A stretch of DNA of 64,000 nucleotides from Pedobacter polysacchareus (GTDB taxonomy: Bacteria; Bacteroidota; Bacteroidia; Sphingobacteriales; Sphingobacteriaceae), in the NCBI RefSeq assembly GCF_019802255.1, contig NZ_JAHYSS010000001.1, positions 519,333-583,332 on the forward strand, written 5' to 3'. The translations under genes and the position numbers were made by a program. Under the pieces are notes generated by a model. It saw only the letters and a list, made by a program, of their open reading frames with translations. It made no database searches and had not been told where the DNA came from. Of this stretch, positions 1 to 10,900 are shown one piece after another; the first letter of the stretch is position 1, and each line of letters opens with the position of its first letter.

Positions 1-690
1 CACCATAACTCATACTGCTTAATAAAGAATAACCATAACAAGCCCGGCATTAACAATTGTCGGTTGCTCAAAAAAAGACCCCATATCCACCATAACTCAT
101 ACTGCTTAATAAAGAATGACCATAACAAGCTCGGCATTAACAATTGTCGGTTGCTCAAAAAAAGGCTCCATATCCACCATAACTAATACTGCTTAATAAA
201 GAATAACCATAACAAGCCCGGCATTAACAATTGTCGGTTGCTCAAAAAAAGGCTCCATATCCACCATAACTCATACTGCTTAATAAAGAATAACCATAAC
301 AAGCCCGGCATTAACAATTGTCGGTTGCTCAAAAAAAGACCCCATATCCACCATAACTCATACTGCTTAATAAAGAATGACCATAACAAGCTCGGCATTA
401 ACAATTGTCGGTTGCTCAAAAAAAGGCTCCATATCCACCATAACTAATACTGCTTAATAAAGAATAACCATAACAAGCCCGGCATTAACAATTGTCGGTT
501 GCTCAAAAAAAGGCTCCATATCCACCATAACTCATACTGCTTAATAAAGAATAACCATAACAAGCCCGGCATTAACAATCGTCGGTTGCTCAAAAAAAGG
601 CCCCATATCCACCATAACTAATGCTGCTTAATAAAGAATAACCATAACAAGCTCGGCATTAACAATCGTCGGTCGCTAAAAAAAAAGAGG
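1..690. repeat. Array of about eight 87-bp tandem repeats
   Basis: Units begin with CACCATAACT at 1, 88, 175, 262, 349, 436, 523 and 610, so the period is exactly 87 bp. The array decays at about 675-690 and probably continues left of the window. Units differ at a few positions (ctcatact/ctaatact, gaataacc/gaatgacc, agcccgg/agctcgg, agacccc/aggctcc). Units 1-3 and 4-6 repeat the same variant order, so 1-261 and 262-522 read as the same sequence. Units 7 and 8 are more diverged. 87 is a multiple of three, so repetitive open frames exist on both strands; the minus-strand frame is closed by TAG in the ctaatact units, so I do not regard the array as coding. Function unknown. Confidence 0.95.
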
Positions 691-695
691 ATAGG

Positions 696-745
696 CTAGG
701 ACAAGGCCTAGAAGGATTTCAATGCCTCCCCTCAAGGGAGCATTG
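696..745 (-). terminator. Candidate terminator region after the APS kinase gene
   Basis: Two stem-loops lie just downstream of the minus-strand APS kinase gene. The one at 720-745 has arms CAATGCCTCCC and GGGAGCATTG with one bulged C and a 5-nt loop. The second, at 696-711, has arms CTAGG and CCTAG with a 6-nt loop. In the minus-strand direction it is followed after about 9 nt by a T-run (plus-strand A-run 678-686). The U-tract is not adjacent to the longer stem, so termination is plausible but not textbook. Confidence 0.45.
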
Positions 746-752
746 GAATAAT

Positions 753-1310
753 TCAGCCTTGGAGTAGTTCCTGCCTCTTTTTTCCCAATTCCTTCCCTTC
801 CAAATACCTGTTTAAACACTCCAAACTTTCTTCAAAGCCCAACACATCCGTTTCTATGACCAACTCTGCTGCTCCTGGAACCTCAAACACATCATTCACA
901 CCGGTCAGGTTATAAATCTTATCCGGGTGTCCATCTGGTAAATGCGCTTTAAAGTACAGCCCTTTCGTATCCCTTTCTCTCAATGTCGATAGGCTACATT
1001 TAATCCACACCAGTTCCATCTCTTCTTTTGAAAACACCAGTTTCCTTCCTTCTTCAAATGGGTTGATAATGGAGAGCAGCACAAGGTCATACTCTGCGCT
1101 AATGCGCCTCGCTTCTTCCTTAATTCTGCGTACATTTTCCAGTCTGTCGGCTTTACTAAAACCCAGATCTTTACAGATCGACTGTCGGTAATCGTCGCCA
1201 TCCATCACCATCACCTTCCGACCCTTATCACGCCATTTTTCTGCCAGCGCATTTGCCAATGTTGTTTTTCCGGCACCGGAGAGCCCACAAAACTGAATGA
1301 GGATTGCCAT
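753..1310 (-). CDS. cysC: Adenylylsulfate (APS) kinase, CysC-like
   Basis: 185 residues. APS kinase phosphorylates APS to PAPS, the donor for sulfotransferases. The P-loop GLSGAGKTT lies at residues 9-17, followed by an MDGDDYRQ segment, and RDTKGLYFKA plus LTGVNDVFEVPG match the APS-binding part of the family. The usual SPYRxxR stretch reads INPFEEGR, so the protein is somewhat divergent. I use the ATG at 1310, one base after the TAA of the upstream PhyH gene; an in-frame ATG at 1379 would add 23 residues that do not look like family sequence. As last gene of a run containing a PAPS-dependent sulfotransferase it most likely supplies PAPS to that enzyme. No ATP sulfurylase gene is present in the window. 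Confidence 0.88.
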   Translation of the reverse strand: MAILIQFCGLSGAGKTTLANALAEKWRDKGRKVMVMDGDDYRQSICKDLGFSKADRLENVRRIKEEARRISAEYDLVLLSIINPFEEGRKLVFSKEEMELVWIKCSLSTLRERDTKGLYFKAHLPDGHPDKIYNLTGVNDVFEVPGAAELVIETDVLGFEESLECLNRYLEGKELGKKRQELLQG

Positions 1311-1311
1311 G

Positions 1312-2262
1312 TTACAACTTATTATAGCTGATATACTGTACAAATCTAGGGAGCTCAGAAAGGTTTGGACTTGCCGCATGCGGACAAGTATTACGCCACA
1401 GGATCAGATCACCTTTACCACCTGGCACTGTTACTGATTTTTCGGTAATTCGCAGAAAATCATGTGCTCTATCCAGGCTCGAAAAATCCTTGATCCATTC
1501 TTCGAAGCGTAGGTGAAATCCTGGAACTACCTGCAGCGGACCACGGTTTTCAGGCACCTCATTCAGATAAATCATGCCTTGAATATGAAATTCTATTGGG
1601 CGGTCGATATTCAGGTCCCAGTGTAATTTTGTCTGCGGCGGTGCCCAATTTTCATTTTGCGGCGGATTGTAACCCAATTTTTCCGGGATGGCTACCAGCT
1701 GATTGGTCTGGTAAAGCTCCGCAAAAATCTGTTTTATTGCTGGAGATTGTCTGGCGGCCTCAATATCTTCATTTTGATACATCTGCAGCATAATCCCTTG
1801 CCAGTCTGGATGTGCAATGTACCAGGTTTCCGGATAATCCATGTGCAGGTTGAGGTGTTTACAGATCCGTTGTTTCAGCTTGTCGCAATGTTCCGCTTCG
1901 AGTGCCTGAGGAATTCTGAGGTAGCCATTTTCCTCCCAGAAGCGGAGTTGTTCTGCTGTTAATACCTTCGGATGGTTTTCGGCTGGGCGATCAGTATCCT
2001 TATTTTCCTGCCATTGCTGAAAATCCTGACTGGCGCGATTTATAAAATCAGCGCCTTTCAATGCTGTTGCCCATTCGATAAAATGGTCATAATCCCGGCA
2101 ATCACGGTATAGGAATGCATAAGTTTCATATTTACCAAGGCCATACATATTCATCCAGATCTCTTCTGTATGTTGATATACTGCATCACGGGGAATCCCC
2201 TTTCCTCTTTTTATTAGCTCATGGTTTTCGTAAAATTGGCTGCTGAAACTACAATCTTTCAT
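1312..2262 (-). CDS. PhyH-like Fe(II)/2-oxoglutarate dioxygenase
   Basis: 316 residues. The C-terminal half carries the phytanoyl-CoA dioxygenase-type double-stranded beta-helix signature: HWD gives the iron ligands H214 and D216, H295 in CPHAASPN is the distal histidine, and R306 would bind 2-oxoglutarate. Family members hydroxylate lipids, amino acids, natural products or occasionally peptides, so the substrate cannot be read from sequence. The first roughly 95 residues are not family core and I do not recognise them. It overlaps the upstream sulfotransferase by 14 bp and lies one base before the APS kinase, so the three are probably translationally coupled. No signal peptide; a cytoplasmic enzyme. 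Confidence 0.8.
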   Translation of the reverse strand: MKDCSFSSQFYENHELIKRGKGIPRDAVYQHTEEIWMNMYGLGKYETYAFLYRDCRDYDHFIEWATALKGADFINRASQDFQQWQENKDTDRPAENHPKVLTAEQLRFWEENGYLRIPQALEAEHCDKLKQRICKHLNLHMDYPETWYIAHPDWQGIMLQMYQNEDIEAARQSPAIKQIFAELYQTNQLVAIPEKLGYNPPQNENWAPPQTKLHWDLNIDRPIEFHIQGMIYLNEVPENRGPLQVVPGFHLRFEEWIKDFSSLDRAHDFLRITEKSVTVPGGKGDLILWRNTCPHAASPNLSELPRFVQYISYNKL

Positions 2263-3202
2263 TTGATTTTTTTAGTTGTTGATAAGCTTCCATACAGTCC
2301 GGATAATGGTATTTGGCTTCCGGTACACGGTCTTTCTGGAAAGCTGTTTTGGTTGATTTACTATGGTATTTTAAGCGATTGTTGATACGTTCGCGATCTT
2401 TAATCTGGATATTGGCGAAGTTGGAAAACCGATCAATCATTTCGGGGATACCATCTCCATAATCGGCGAAAGCATTTTTTGGATGCTGCAGCTGTTGAAT
2501 CCGATAGGCCTGTTCATAAAAACCTTTTAAAACATCGGCTGTAAATTGTCTGAAATCGCCGCGATAATCCTTCATTGGATCTATTTTAAGGAGTTGTTTA
2601 CTGACCATTCCCGGAACCGTATGTATCCCTGGCTGTTTTCCATGAGAGGCGAGTACTTCATCTGGTCTGCGCAGTAAAAAGAAAAAAGGCGTGTCTGGAT
2701 ACCAGCTGCGTAAGGTGTCATAAAAATGCAGGTGCCAGCTGTCGAGCTTAATGATCTGAGCGGTAGCAACACTATTTCTCTGTTGCCCTAACACCTTTAC
2801 TGCGGCCATGAACCACTGCTTTCTTTCCGCCTCAGTGAGGTCTGTGGCGCTCAGGATCTGATCTAATAGCGGCGCTTCTGCGATGATGATATTTTCATCA
2901 TCTTCGCCAAAAGCCTGACTCAGCAAAGTAGATCCGCAGCGCGAAACATGAAATACAAAAGCACTGAGGGAGGCATGTGTAATTCCTGCTGCGGCTTCCA
3001 GCAGAAATTCCGGAGAACTGACACTGGGCAATCGTTTTTTTTCTCTTCTTCTAAAGCGGCAGATTCCAATGGTATCATCAAAAAAAGGCTCCATCATCTT
3101 GCGATCTTCCAGGTCCATCCAATTCAATATCCATTGATCTTCTTCTTCAGAACGAAACAGCTGGTAGGGTACCCAATTTGTTAAAAATAAATCAGGCTTC
3201 AT
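2249..3202 (-). CDS. PAPS-dependent sulfotransferase
   Basis: 317 residues, cytoplasmic. The 5'-phosphosulfate-binding loop is visible as FHVSRCGSTLL (conserved residues about 87-93), and FFFLLRRPDEVLASH matches the 3'-phosphate-binding element of sulfotransferases. It would transfer sulfate from PAPS to a hydroxyl or amine of an unknown acceptor. I start at the ATG at 3202, preceded by GGAG about 8 nt upstream; the longer reading begins with GTG at 3211. It overlaps the upstream hydroxylase by 11 bp and the downstream PhyH gene by 14 bp. The sequence of neighbours (oxygenase, sulfotransferase, oxygenase, APS kinase) suggests that new hydroxyl groups may be the sulfation sites; that is inference. 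Confidence 0.82.
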   Translation of the reverse strand: MKPDLFLTNWVPYQLFRSEEEDQWILNWMDLEDRKMMEPFFDDTIGICRFRRREKKRLPSVSSPEFLLEAAAGITHASLSAFVFHVSRCGSTLLSQAFGEDDENIIIAEAPLLDQILSATDLTEAERKQWFMAAVKVLGQQRNSVATAQIIKLDSWHLHFYDTLRSWYPDTPFFFLLRRPDEVLASHGKQPGIHTVPGMVSKQLLKIDPMKDYRGDFRQFTADVLKGFYEQAYRIQQLQHPKNAFADYGDGIPEMIDRFSNFANIQIKDRERINNRLKYHSKSTKTAFQKDRVPEAKYHYPDCMEAYQQLKKSNERL

Positions 3203-3887
3203 GTGCTCCACTATCTCTTAGTTTTTGGATCACACTTCTTGCGGTATCGGTATCAAGGCGCTCCAGTTCGGCGATGATCAGCAGTTTAGTCGCTTCATCA
3301 TAAGAAGGGCCTTTAGAAACCTCATGGATAGGAAAACCATGATCTCTGAACAGCTCATCGGTCCAGGCATTCCTGATCCCATCCATAATCAGGTGAACCC
3401 TTGTTTCCTCCCCTTCATTGACAATGCTGTGCGACTCATTAAAATCCAGGTACCAGCATTCCCCTGCTTTCAATTGCAAGCGCTGGTCGTTGATCATAAA
3501 ATGAACGCCGGGGTTGGTCACTACAGGAATATGAATCCTGAAACTCCCTTCCATATAACTGCAGCCAGGATCTTTGTGTGGTTTAATGATGCTTCCAGGG
3601 GCGAGGGCCAGCAATCGGATGGATTCCTTTTCACAGCGCCAGGAGTTCACAATGCTGTTGATGTAAGGCAATGCCTGCAGCAATGGAGTATCCTGATAAC
3701 TGCCGCCATGGGCATAAATATCCTGACTTTTACCGGAAGCCGAACGGAGTGAAATACTTCGCCAGTCTCCATTAAAATCGTTCGTATTGAAATGCATTGG
3801 CCATTCCTGTTCCAAACAATAGTTCAATTCCTGCTGGAGCTGCAGCCGGTTGTAGTCGATGTTAAATTTGAGGTGCGTTAGCGGCAT
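3192..3887 (-). CDS. Aspartyl/asparaginyl beta-hydroxylase-like dioxygenase
   Basis: 231 residues. The central part matches the Asp/Asn beta-hydroxylase (AspH) fold: KPHKD with H104 and D106, FNESHS with H153, and R163 for 2-oxoglutarate. It is a soluble, cytoplasmic-type protein with no signal peptide. Known AspH enzymes hydroxylate Asp/Asn in EGF-like domains, but bacterial homologues are also natural-product tailoring enzymes; the substrate here is unknown. It is first of four tightly overlapping genes, 100 bp after the PorP-like gene and separated from it by a strong hairpin, so the four-gene set may have its own promoter or depend on readthrough. Confidence 0.8.
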   Translation of the reverse strand: MPLTHLKFNIDYNRLQLQQELNYCLEQEWPMHFNTNDFNGDWRSISLRSASGKSQDIYAHGGSYQDTPLLQALPYINSIVNSWRCEKESIRLLALAPGSIIKPHKDPGCSYMEGSFRIHIPVVTNPGVHFMINDQRLQLKAGECWYLDFNESHSIVNEGEETRVHLIMDGIRNAWTDELFRDHGFPIHEVSKGPSYDEATKLLIIAELERLDTDTARSVIQKLRDSGAHEA

Positions 3888-3909
3888 AGCTTCAAGATTA
3901 GTGGACGCA

Positions 3910-3937
3910 AAACAGGAGATTAAAAAATCTCCTGTTT
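3910..3937 (-). terminator. Perfect 12-bp hairpin between porP-like and oxygenase genes
   Basis: AAACAGGAGATT and AATCTCCTGTTT form a perfect 12-bp stem with an AAAA loop. On the minus strand it is followed by TTTTGC after the stem top, so it can act as a terminator or attenuator for transcripts leaving the PorP-like gene. It lies 23 bp upstream of the oxygenase start codon. On the plus strand there is no converging gene. Confidence 0.6.
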
Positions 3938-3987
3938 GATTAAGTTTAAATGTACGTTTAATTCATGCTGAACAGCACAATATAGGC

Positions 3988-4878
3988 TTATTTACCAAGG
4001 TTCAGTCTGAGGTTGAGCTCAAAACTACCATTGGTATACTTGCTCAATGCCGAAGTCTGCGTGGTATAGTTCCCGGAGATCAGGTATTTCTTTCTAAAGT
4101 CCATTCCTAAGCCAAAAGTTGCATTTTCTGTGCTGTGGTAAAGTGCGGTCAGGAATACCTGTTTGTTCGCAATTTCCAGCTGTGCACCGGCATCCCAGAT
4201 GTTATCATAACCTTGAACCCCTCTATAGGCTACTTTTGGCTCCAGGTCGAAACCATTTTCTCCTTCAGATAAATTCAGGCGGTAACTTGCAGCAGCATAA
4301 AAAGTAGAGACATCGGCCAGCTTAATCACATCCTTTTTTAACACACTTTTCAGATTGGGAATGGAAGCCTGAACCGTCAGTTTCTTGGTGGTGTAAGCCG
4401 CTCCAAAATCACCGTCCAGGTAAGTTTTTCGGTCGTTATACTGACCAACTCCTGGATCATTTGGATTGCCATAAATATCACTGTTTTCTAATCGCTGACT
4501 CATAAAACCGATCGACACCCCGAAATGAAGCTGATTGTCCTCGTTGTTCATTTTCAGGTGATAGGCATAAGTACCTACTACCCGCGTTTGTCTTTGCAGC
4601 CCCGCGCTTTCATTGTACACATTCAAGCCCAGACCCACTTTATTAAAACCGTAGTCGGCAGTAATATTCTGAGTCAGTGGAGATCCTGGTACATTGCTCC
4701 ATAATTTACGATAAGCGGCATTAAATCTCAACCCTTGGTCAGCTCCGGCCATGGCTGGATTGATCAGGTACTGATTGGTATAATATTGTGCGGCTAAAGG
4801 ATTCAGCTGTGCTTTGGCAGTGTTGCCGATGGTGAAAACCATCAGCAGACCTAAGCCATATTTATAAATTTTGTTCAT
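3988..4878 (-). CDS. PorP/SprF-family type IX secretion outer-membrane protein
   Basis: 296 residues. The N-terminus MNKIYKYGLGLLMVFTIG followed by NTAKAQ is a clean signal peptide. The mature part begins QLNPLAAQYYTNQYLINPAMAG, the hallmark opening of the PorP/SprF family, and continues as alternating beta-barrel sequence to the end. Family members pair with large T9SS substrates carrying type B (CHU_C) C-terminal domains and help localise them. The neighbour upstream is exactly such a protein. An upstream in-frame ATG at 4923 overlaps the stop codon of the adhesin (TAATG) and would add 15 residues in front of the signal peptide; I prefer 4878, but coupling through the TAATG is possible. Confidence 0.9.
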   Translation of the reverse strand: MNKIYKYGLGLLMVFTIGNTAKAQLNPLAAQYYTNQYLINPAMAGADQGLRFNAAYRKLWSNVPGSPLTQNITADYGFNKVGLGLNVYNESAGLQRQTRVVGTYAYHLKMNNEDNQLHFGVSIGFMSQRLENSDIYGNPNDPGVGQYNDRKTYLDGDFGAAYTTKKLTVQASIPNLKSVLKKDVIKLADVSTFYAAASYRLNLSEGENGFDLEPKVAYRGVQGYDNIWDAGAQLEIANKQVFLTALYHSTENATFGLGMDFRKKYLISGNYTTQTSALSKYTNGSFELNLRLNLGK

Positions 4879-4922
4879 CTTGAGGATGTTTGAGTCGGTG
4901 AAATTGAAAGTTAAAGCGTTCA

Positions 4923-7900
4923 TTAGTTCTCTCTTACAATGGTGATAAATCCTTTGAATTTCGGTCTGTCTTTACCGAAGTCGATGACATAGTAATAGGT
5001 ACCTTCAGCCAGCGGCATGCCATTCAGCATTCCGTCCCAGCTGTTGTCATAGCTCCGCTTACCATAGACCATTCTACCTGCTTTATCGAAGATTTTCACT
5101 TCATTATTAGGGTAGAAGTCAATGTTTTCAATGATCCATTTGTCGTTGTAACCATCACCGTTAGGCGTTAAAATATTGGTGGCTTTGATCTTCACCAAGT
5201 CGTCCAATACATTCACGGTAAAGCTTTTCTGCTCAGAACAGCCACTGGCATTGGTTACGGTAACCGTATAAGTAGTCGTTTCTCTAGGTCTAACCATAAG
5301 GTTAGCACTGGTCTGACCGCTAATAATGCTGTTGTGAACTGCCCAAACATAAGTGCTGCCTCCGCTGGCAGTCAAGACTACCGTTTCGCCTTTGCTCACA
5401 TCTGTGCTGCTGTTATTGTTGTTGCTGCCAATGTTCGCGTTAATCGCAATTACAGGAAGCGGATTTACGGTCAATACAAACGTTCTGCTATAGGTATCTA
5501 CACCACCATTGTCGGTTCCGCCATCGTCTTTTACGGTAACGGTGATCGTACTGGTGCCTGAAGCACCGGCTTTAACACGGTAGCTGAGGATAGCTTTGCC
5601 GCCAGAGCCAGGTGTTATTGTTAAGCTTTGTAACAATGCAGCGTTGCTGCCGGATGCGGTAACGGTAGTGTTTTGTCCGGATTCCGGACCAGCACTGATA
5701 CCTGTCAAATCAATAGTCTGACCAGTTGTTGTATAGCAAATAGTTTTGCTGGCAATCGCATCCAATGTCGGGATTTCATTGACATCGCTCAGGTTAATGC
5801 TGAATGTTTTGTCAAGAGAGAAACCATGTTGGGTAGTACTTCTAACTTTTACACTGTATACTTTTTTGTTTTCATAATCCAGGCTTGCTGCGGTTAACAG
5901 CTGATCACCGGCAATGCGGAATACAGCATTATCAGTATCGCCGGTTCCGCTCACTAAACTATAAGTAAAGGTGGCATTTGGATCATCAGCAGTACTGCTT
6001 AAAGTACCGGCTTTAGCTCCTGCGGCTTGGTTTTCATAAAGCGTGGTTGCTGCCAGCAATACATTTGTTGGTGCTCCTGCTTTTACAGTCAGTACACCAT
6101 TTACATTTGTAATCACGTAGTTCGAGCCTACTGCACCTGAAGGCACAATCGGGTAAGTTCCAATCGGACTGTTGATCGTAGCCACTGAAGTAAATGTTCC
6201 TTTGTTTGTCAGCGCCGACACATCATCTCCATTTACAAAACCAGTATAGGTTCCAGTAAACGTTGGATTTGCAGTACCCACAAATTTCGTTTGTGCATCT
6301 GCGGTAATGGTTAATGGAGCTGGGTTAATGGAGAAAACACCTTCATTATAAGTCGGAATATAATCTGTACTTAAAGCAAGGCTGCCTTTAGAAATCACAT
6401 AATTTCCTTTGTTTTCCCCTGGAGCTCTGGTAGGTGTACCGGTAACTACATCACCACTTTCCAATGGCGGAGCAGTATAACTGAGCTGCGGATCTGAGGC
6501 GCCATAAGTTTTGCTATTCGAATTAATCTGAATGGCTATTGGTTTAGCTGTAATCGACAGATTTGCCGGGGTATAAGCAAGCGTGTAATTTGCATTAAGG
6601 CTCAGGTTTCCTTGTCCGATTTCATAGTTACCCACATGCGTTCCCGCGGTTCTGGATAATGCACCGCTGATGAGATCGCCAGTTTGCAATGCAGGAACTA
6701 CATCGTAGTCGAATGCAGGATCTGCCTGACCATAAACTTTAGTTTTCGCCTGCGCGGTTACATTAATGGTTTTTTTGCCGATCGTTAAATTGGCAGGTGT
6801 ATAATTCAGGATATAGTTTGAATTTAAAGCCAGGTTTCCTTTTCCGATGACGTAAGTGTTTACTGCTTCACCAGCTGCGCGGGATAGTGCGCCAGTGAAG
6901 GTATCACCAAGTCTTAACGCCGGACTAAAGTCGTAATCCAGTGCCGGATCTGATTCACCATAAACTTTGTTTTTCGCCTTCGCGGTAACATTAATAGTTT
7001 TCAGGCCAATGGTTAAATTAGCAGGGGTATAATTCAAGGTATAGTTTGCATTTAAAGCAAGATCTCCTTTTCCAATGACATAGGTATTTACATTTTCACC
7101 TGGGGCACGTGACAATGCGCCTGTAAAGGTATCACCAGATTTTAATGCCGGACTAAAGTCGTAATCCAAAGCTGGGTCTGCTTCGCCATACACTTTGCTT
7201 TTAGCTTTCGCCGTTACTTCGATGGTTTTCAAACCGATCGTTAAATTGGCAGGTGTATAGTTCAGGGTATAGTTTGAACTTAAAGCAAGATCTCCTTTTC
7301 CAATGACATAGGTGTTTACATTTTCACCTGGGGCACGGGATAGGGCGCCAGTAAAAGCATCACCAGATTCTAATGCCGGAGTAAATGAATATTCTAATGC
7401 TGGGTCAGCTTCGCCATACACTTTGTTTTTAGCAATAGCGGTTACATTGATGGTTTGCAAGCCAATATTGAAATTTGCAGGGGTATAATTCAGGTTATAG
7501 TTTGAACTTAAAGCAAGATTTCCTTTTCCAATCACATAGGTGTTTACATTTTCACCTGGGGCACGGGAAAGTGCACCCGTAAAAGTATCACCGCTAACCA
7601 ATGCTGGATTGGAAGTATAAGTCAGCTCTGGATCGGTACCACCGTAAATCTTAGATTTCGCATCGGCAAGCACGTCGATGTCTTTTTTGTTGATCTGAAG
7701 CGTCGCACCAGGATTTAAGGTCAAGGTGTAATTGTTATTTACTGTCAGATCTCCCAGCGACAAAGCATAGCTGCCAACATTTTCTCCGGCAGCTCTGCCG
7801 AGTTTACCGCTATACGAGTTTCCGCTAACTAATGCCGAACTGCCAGTATATCCAAATATAGGATCAGCGTCACCATAAGTTTTAGTTCCGCTTACCGCAG

Positions 7901-10900
7901 TAATCGTAATTTCTTTCGGCGTAATGCTCAGGTTTGCCGGGACAAATGACAAGTCGTAATTAACAGTACTTAATGCCAGGTTTCCTAAATTAATCGGATA
8001 AGTTCCAACATCAGTTCCCGCTGTTCTATCCAATTTTCCGCTAAACACATCACCATTTGGTAGTGGAGCAGATAACGTATAAGGTAAAGACACTGGATCT
8101 GCATCACCGTAAACCTGGCTTACTGCTGTAGCAGTTACCTGGATCGCTTTCTTGGTAATGGCATAATTTTCAGTACCTAGCTGCAGGTTATAATTTTGTG
8201 GATTGCTGGTGGTCAGCGTTCCAAGTCCAATGAGATAATTGTTCACCGCTGTACCTGGAGCTCTGTTTAAAGCACCGCTAAAAGTATCACCATTTAATAA
8301 AGCCGGACTTGCCGTATAATTGATTGTGCCATCTGCATCTCCATATATTTTGCTCTGACCAGCAGTAGGGGTAATGCTGATGTCTTTCTTCAGTACCACA
8401 AAGTTTACTGGAGTCGGACTGAAATTCAGGGTGTAATTGTTACTTAGCGCCAGGGTACCTTGAGTGATCAGGTAATTGTTTGGCGTATTTCCAGCTACTC
8501 TGGCTAAGGCTCCAGTGAAAACATCCCCGGTTTTAAGTGCAGGGGTATGGTTGTAATTAATCACAGGTTCCGCATCGCCATATTGGATACTCGCGGTGAT
8601 TGGTGTAACGGTAATCACCGACTTATTGATCGTAAATTGGGGAAGTGGACTTAATACCAGATTGTAATTGGCACCTGCACTAAGCGTTCCTAAATCGAAA
8701 TTATAAGTACCCACATTTTCACCTGCTACTCTTGCCAAATCTCCTGTGATGACATCTGGGGATACCAATGGTGTAAAGTTGTAGGCAAATGATGGATCAG
8801 CCTGTCCATAGGTCTTAGCATAAGCAAGCTGCGGTGTGATGGTTACTGGTTTCTTGCTGATGGTAAAATCGGCAGGAGCATAGGTAATCGCATATTTATA
8901 CTGATCTAAACTGAAGGTGTTTTGCTGGATTTCATAGTTTCCTGCATTCTCGCCAACTACTCTTTTTAGGGTTCCTGTACTGACATCAGTGCCTACAAGC
9001 GCTGGACTAATGATTGGGGCAGCTATGGCTGGGTCTAGATCGCCAAACACTTTTGTCTGTGCTGTAGCTGTTACCGTAACCGGTTTTGGTTTGATCTGCA
9101 ATAATCGGATGACCGGTGGAGCATAAGAATAAGTCCCATTACCAGCTTGAGTGGCAATAATAGAAACCGATTGCAGGTTGTTTACACCTACAACGGTAAC
9201 TGTATTGCCTGAAATTGTAGCAAGAGCAGGCTCATTGGAGGTAAAAGTAACAGGTAAACCTGAACTGCTGGTGGCATTGATGGTAAATGAACTGCCATAT
9301 TCTGCGGCTGCCGGCTGATCAAAAGTAATGGTTTGTGCATTTAGTGGTGTTCCAGTCGCCGTATAACTGGTGTTTACATTCCCTGCAGCATCAGTTACCC
9401 GAAGCGCATAGTAATAAGTAGTTAAATTCGTCAGCCCAGTATGTGTGAAGCTCATTGGATTCGTGGCATTCGCCGCAAGAACGGTAGTCAGGACATTATT
9501 ACCCAAAGCTAAAGGAGTTCCGCCAATCAATTCATACTTCGCATAGTCAGCATTTAAAAACCACAACACGTTGTTTTCTTTATCTCCAGGTGTTACCCCC
9601 AGAAAATTCGGCGCAACTGGAAGTGTTTTATCAAATGTAACCGTAGAAGCATCATTGGTTGTGCTCAAGCTAACACCTGCATTTCCAGCTAAATCTGTAA
9701 ATCCGATACTAAAGCTCACTAACCCTTCTGTGTTCGCAGTGGTCAGGATTTTTGTGGCAGTATATACGTTCCCGACGTTTGATAGGCTGGTTGCGGCCAA
9801 ACCATCAATCAGAACTCCAGCCTGAATGGCTTCGGAGGCGGTAAAAGTTAAAGTCACCTGGTCATTAGGTTTCGCCAATGCTGGATTTGGGTTGTTACTG
9901 CTGATGCTCACATTGCTAATGGTAGGAACAGTTTTATCCAGCGTCACCATTGATCCAGTGGTTACGGTAGTCACTGTGGTTCCCATATTTCCTACCTGAT
10001 CTCTGAAATTGATGGTAAAAGGAATTTCTCCTTCCGGCAGACTGGAATCGATGGTATAAAAGGCCATGTAGCTGTTAGGCGACGCAGTTGGCAGCACTGT
10101 TAAAGTAGCGCCTGCTATAACTACAACTGGCGTTAAAACGGTCTCTGAAGCAGTAAATCTCAAGGTAACTACATCGCCAGGTTTTGCAATTGCAGGATTG
10201 GTAATATTATCGGATACAATAGTTACTGCGCTTAATGTTGGTGGAGTTTTGTCGTAAGTTACCGCAGAAGCATTGCTTGTTGTCGTTCTGGCTGTACCCG
10301 CATTTCCGGCAATATCAGAATAACTGATGTTGAAAGGAATTACACCATCATTGTCTGTAGATAGCATGGTATAAGTAGCTACCCAAGTATTTCCGGTTGT
10401 ATTTTGAACCGTAGCAGAATTTCCACTGATGGTAACTACAGGAGTATTAATCACTTCAGAAGCGGTAAAGTTGAGCGTAATGATATCCCCAGGTTTGGCG
10501 AGAGCTCCACTGCCTGCATGATTGGACTGTATCGTTGCCGTATTAATAGTTGGTGATGTTCTGTCAATGGTATAGATTTGACTTGGTCCAAATCCTGTTA
10601 GAATGGGATTTGAAACCAAGTTGGCAATTCCAGTACCAGAATTTCTTAAATTAATAGCAAATGGACCATTATTTACGCCTGTGGTTAATGTAATGGTATA
10701 GGTTGCTCCTGATCCGACAACTGAGCTAATGGCAGTTCCTGCGGCGGAGCCGGGAACCATTTGAAAATCTGAGACATCTACTCCGGTTACGGACTCAGAA
10801 AAGGTGATCTCGTATTCTACTGAACTGGCATTGGTTGATTGCGTTGTTGGCGTTTTTCTATTGATGCTTAGTGCAGTTGGCGTTCGACCGTTGACAACAA

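Noticed and set aside
183-447. Repetitive open frames on both strands inside the 87-bp array (29-residue units)
   Set aside because: They arise because 87 is a multiple of three; the minus-strand frame is stopped by TAG in some units, neither frame has start context, and the peptides resemble no protein.
1-690. CRISPR array
   Set aside because: Units are directly adjacent 87-bp repeats with no unique spacers and no cas genes nearby.
3225-3752. 175-residue plus-strand open frame opposite the AspH-like gene
   Set aside because: Entirely antisense to a gene with conserved iron-ligand motifs; its translation has no family features.
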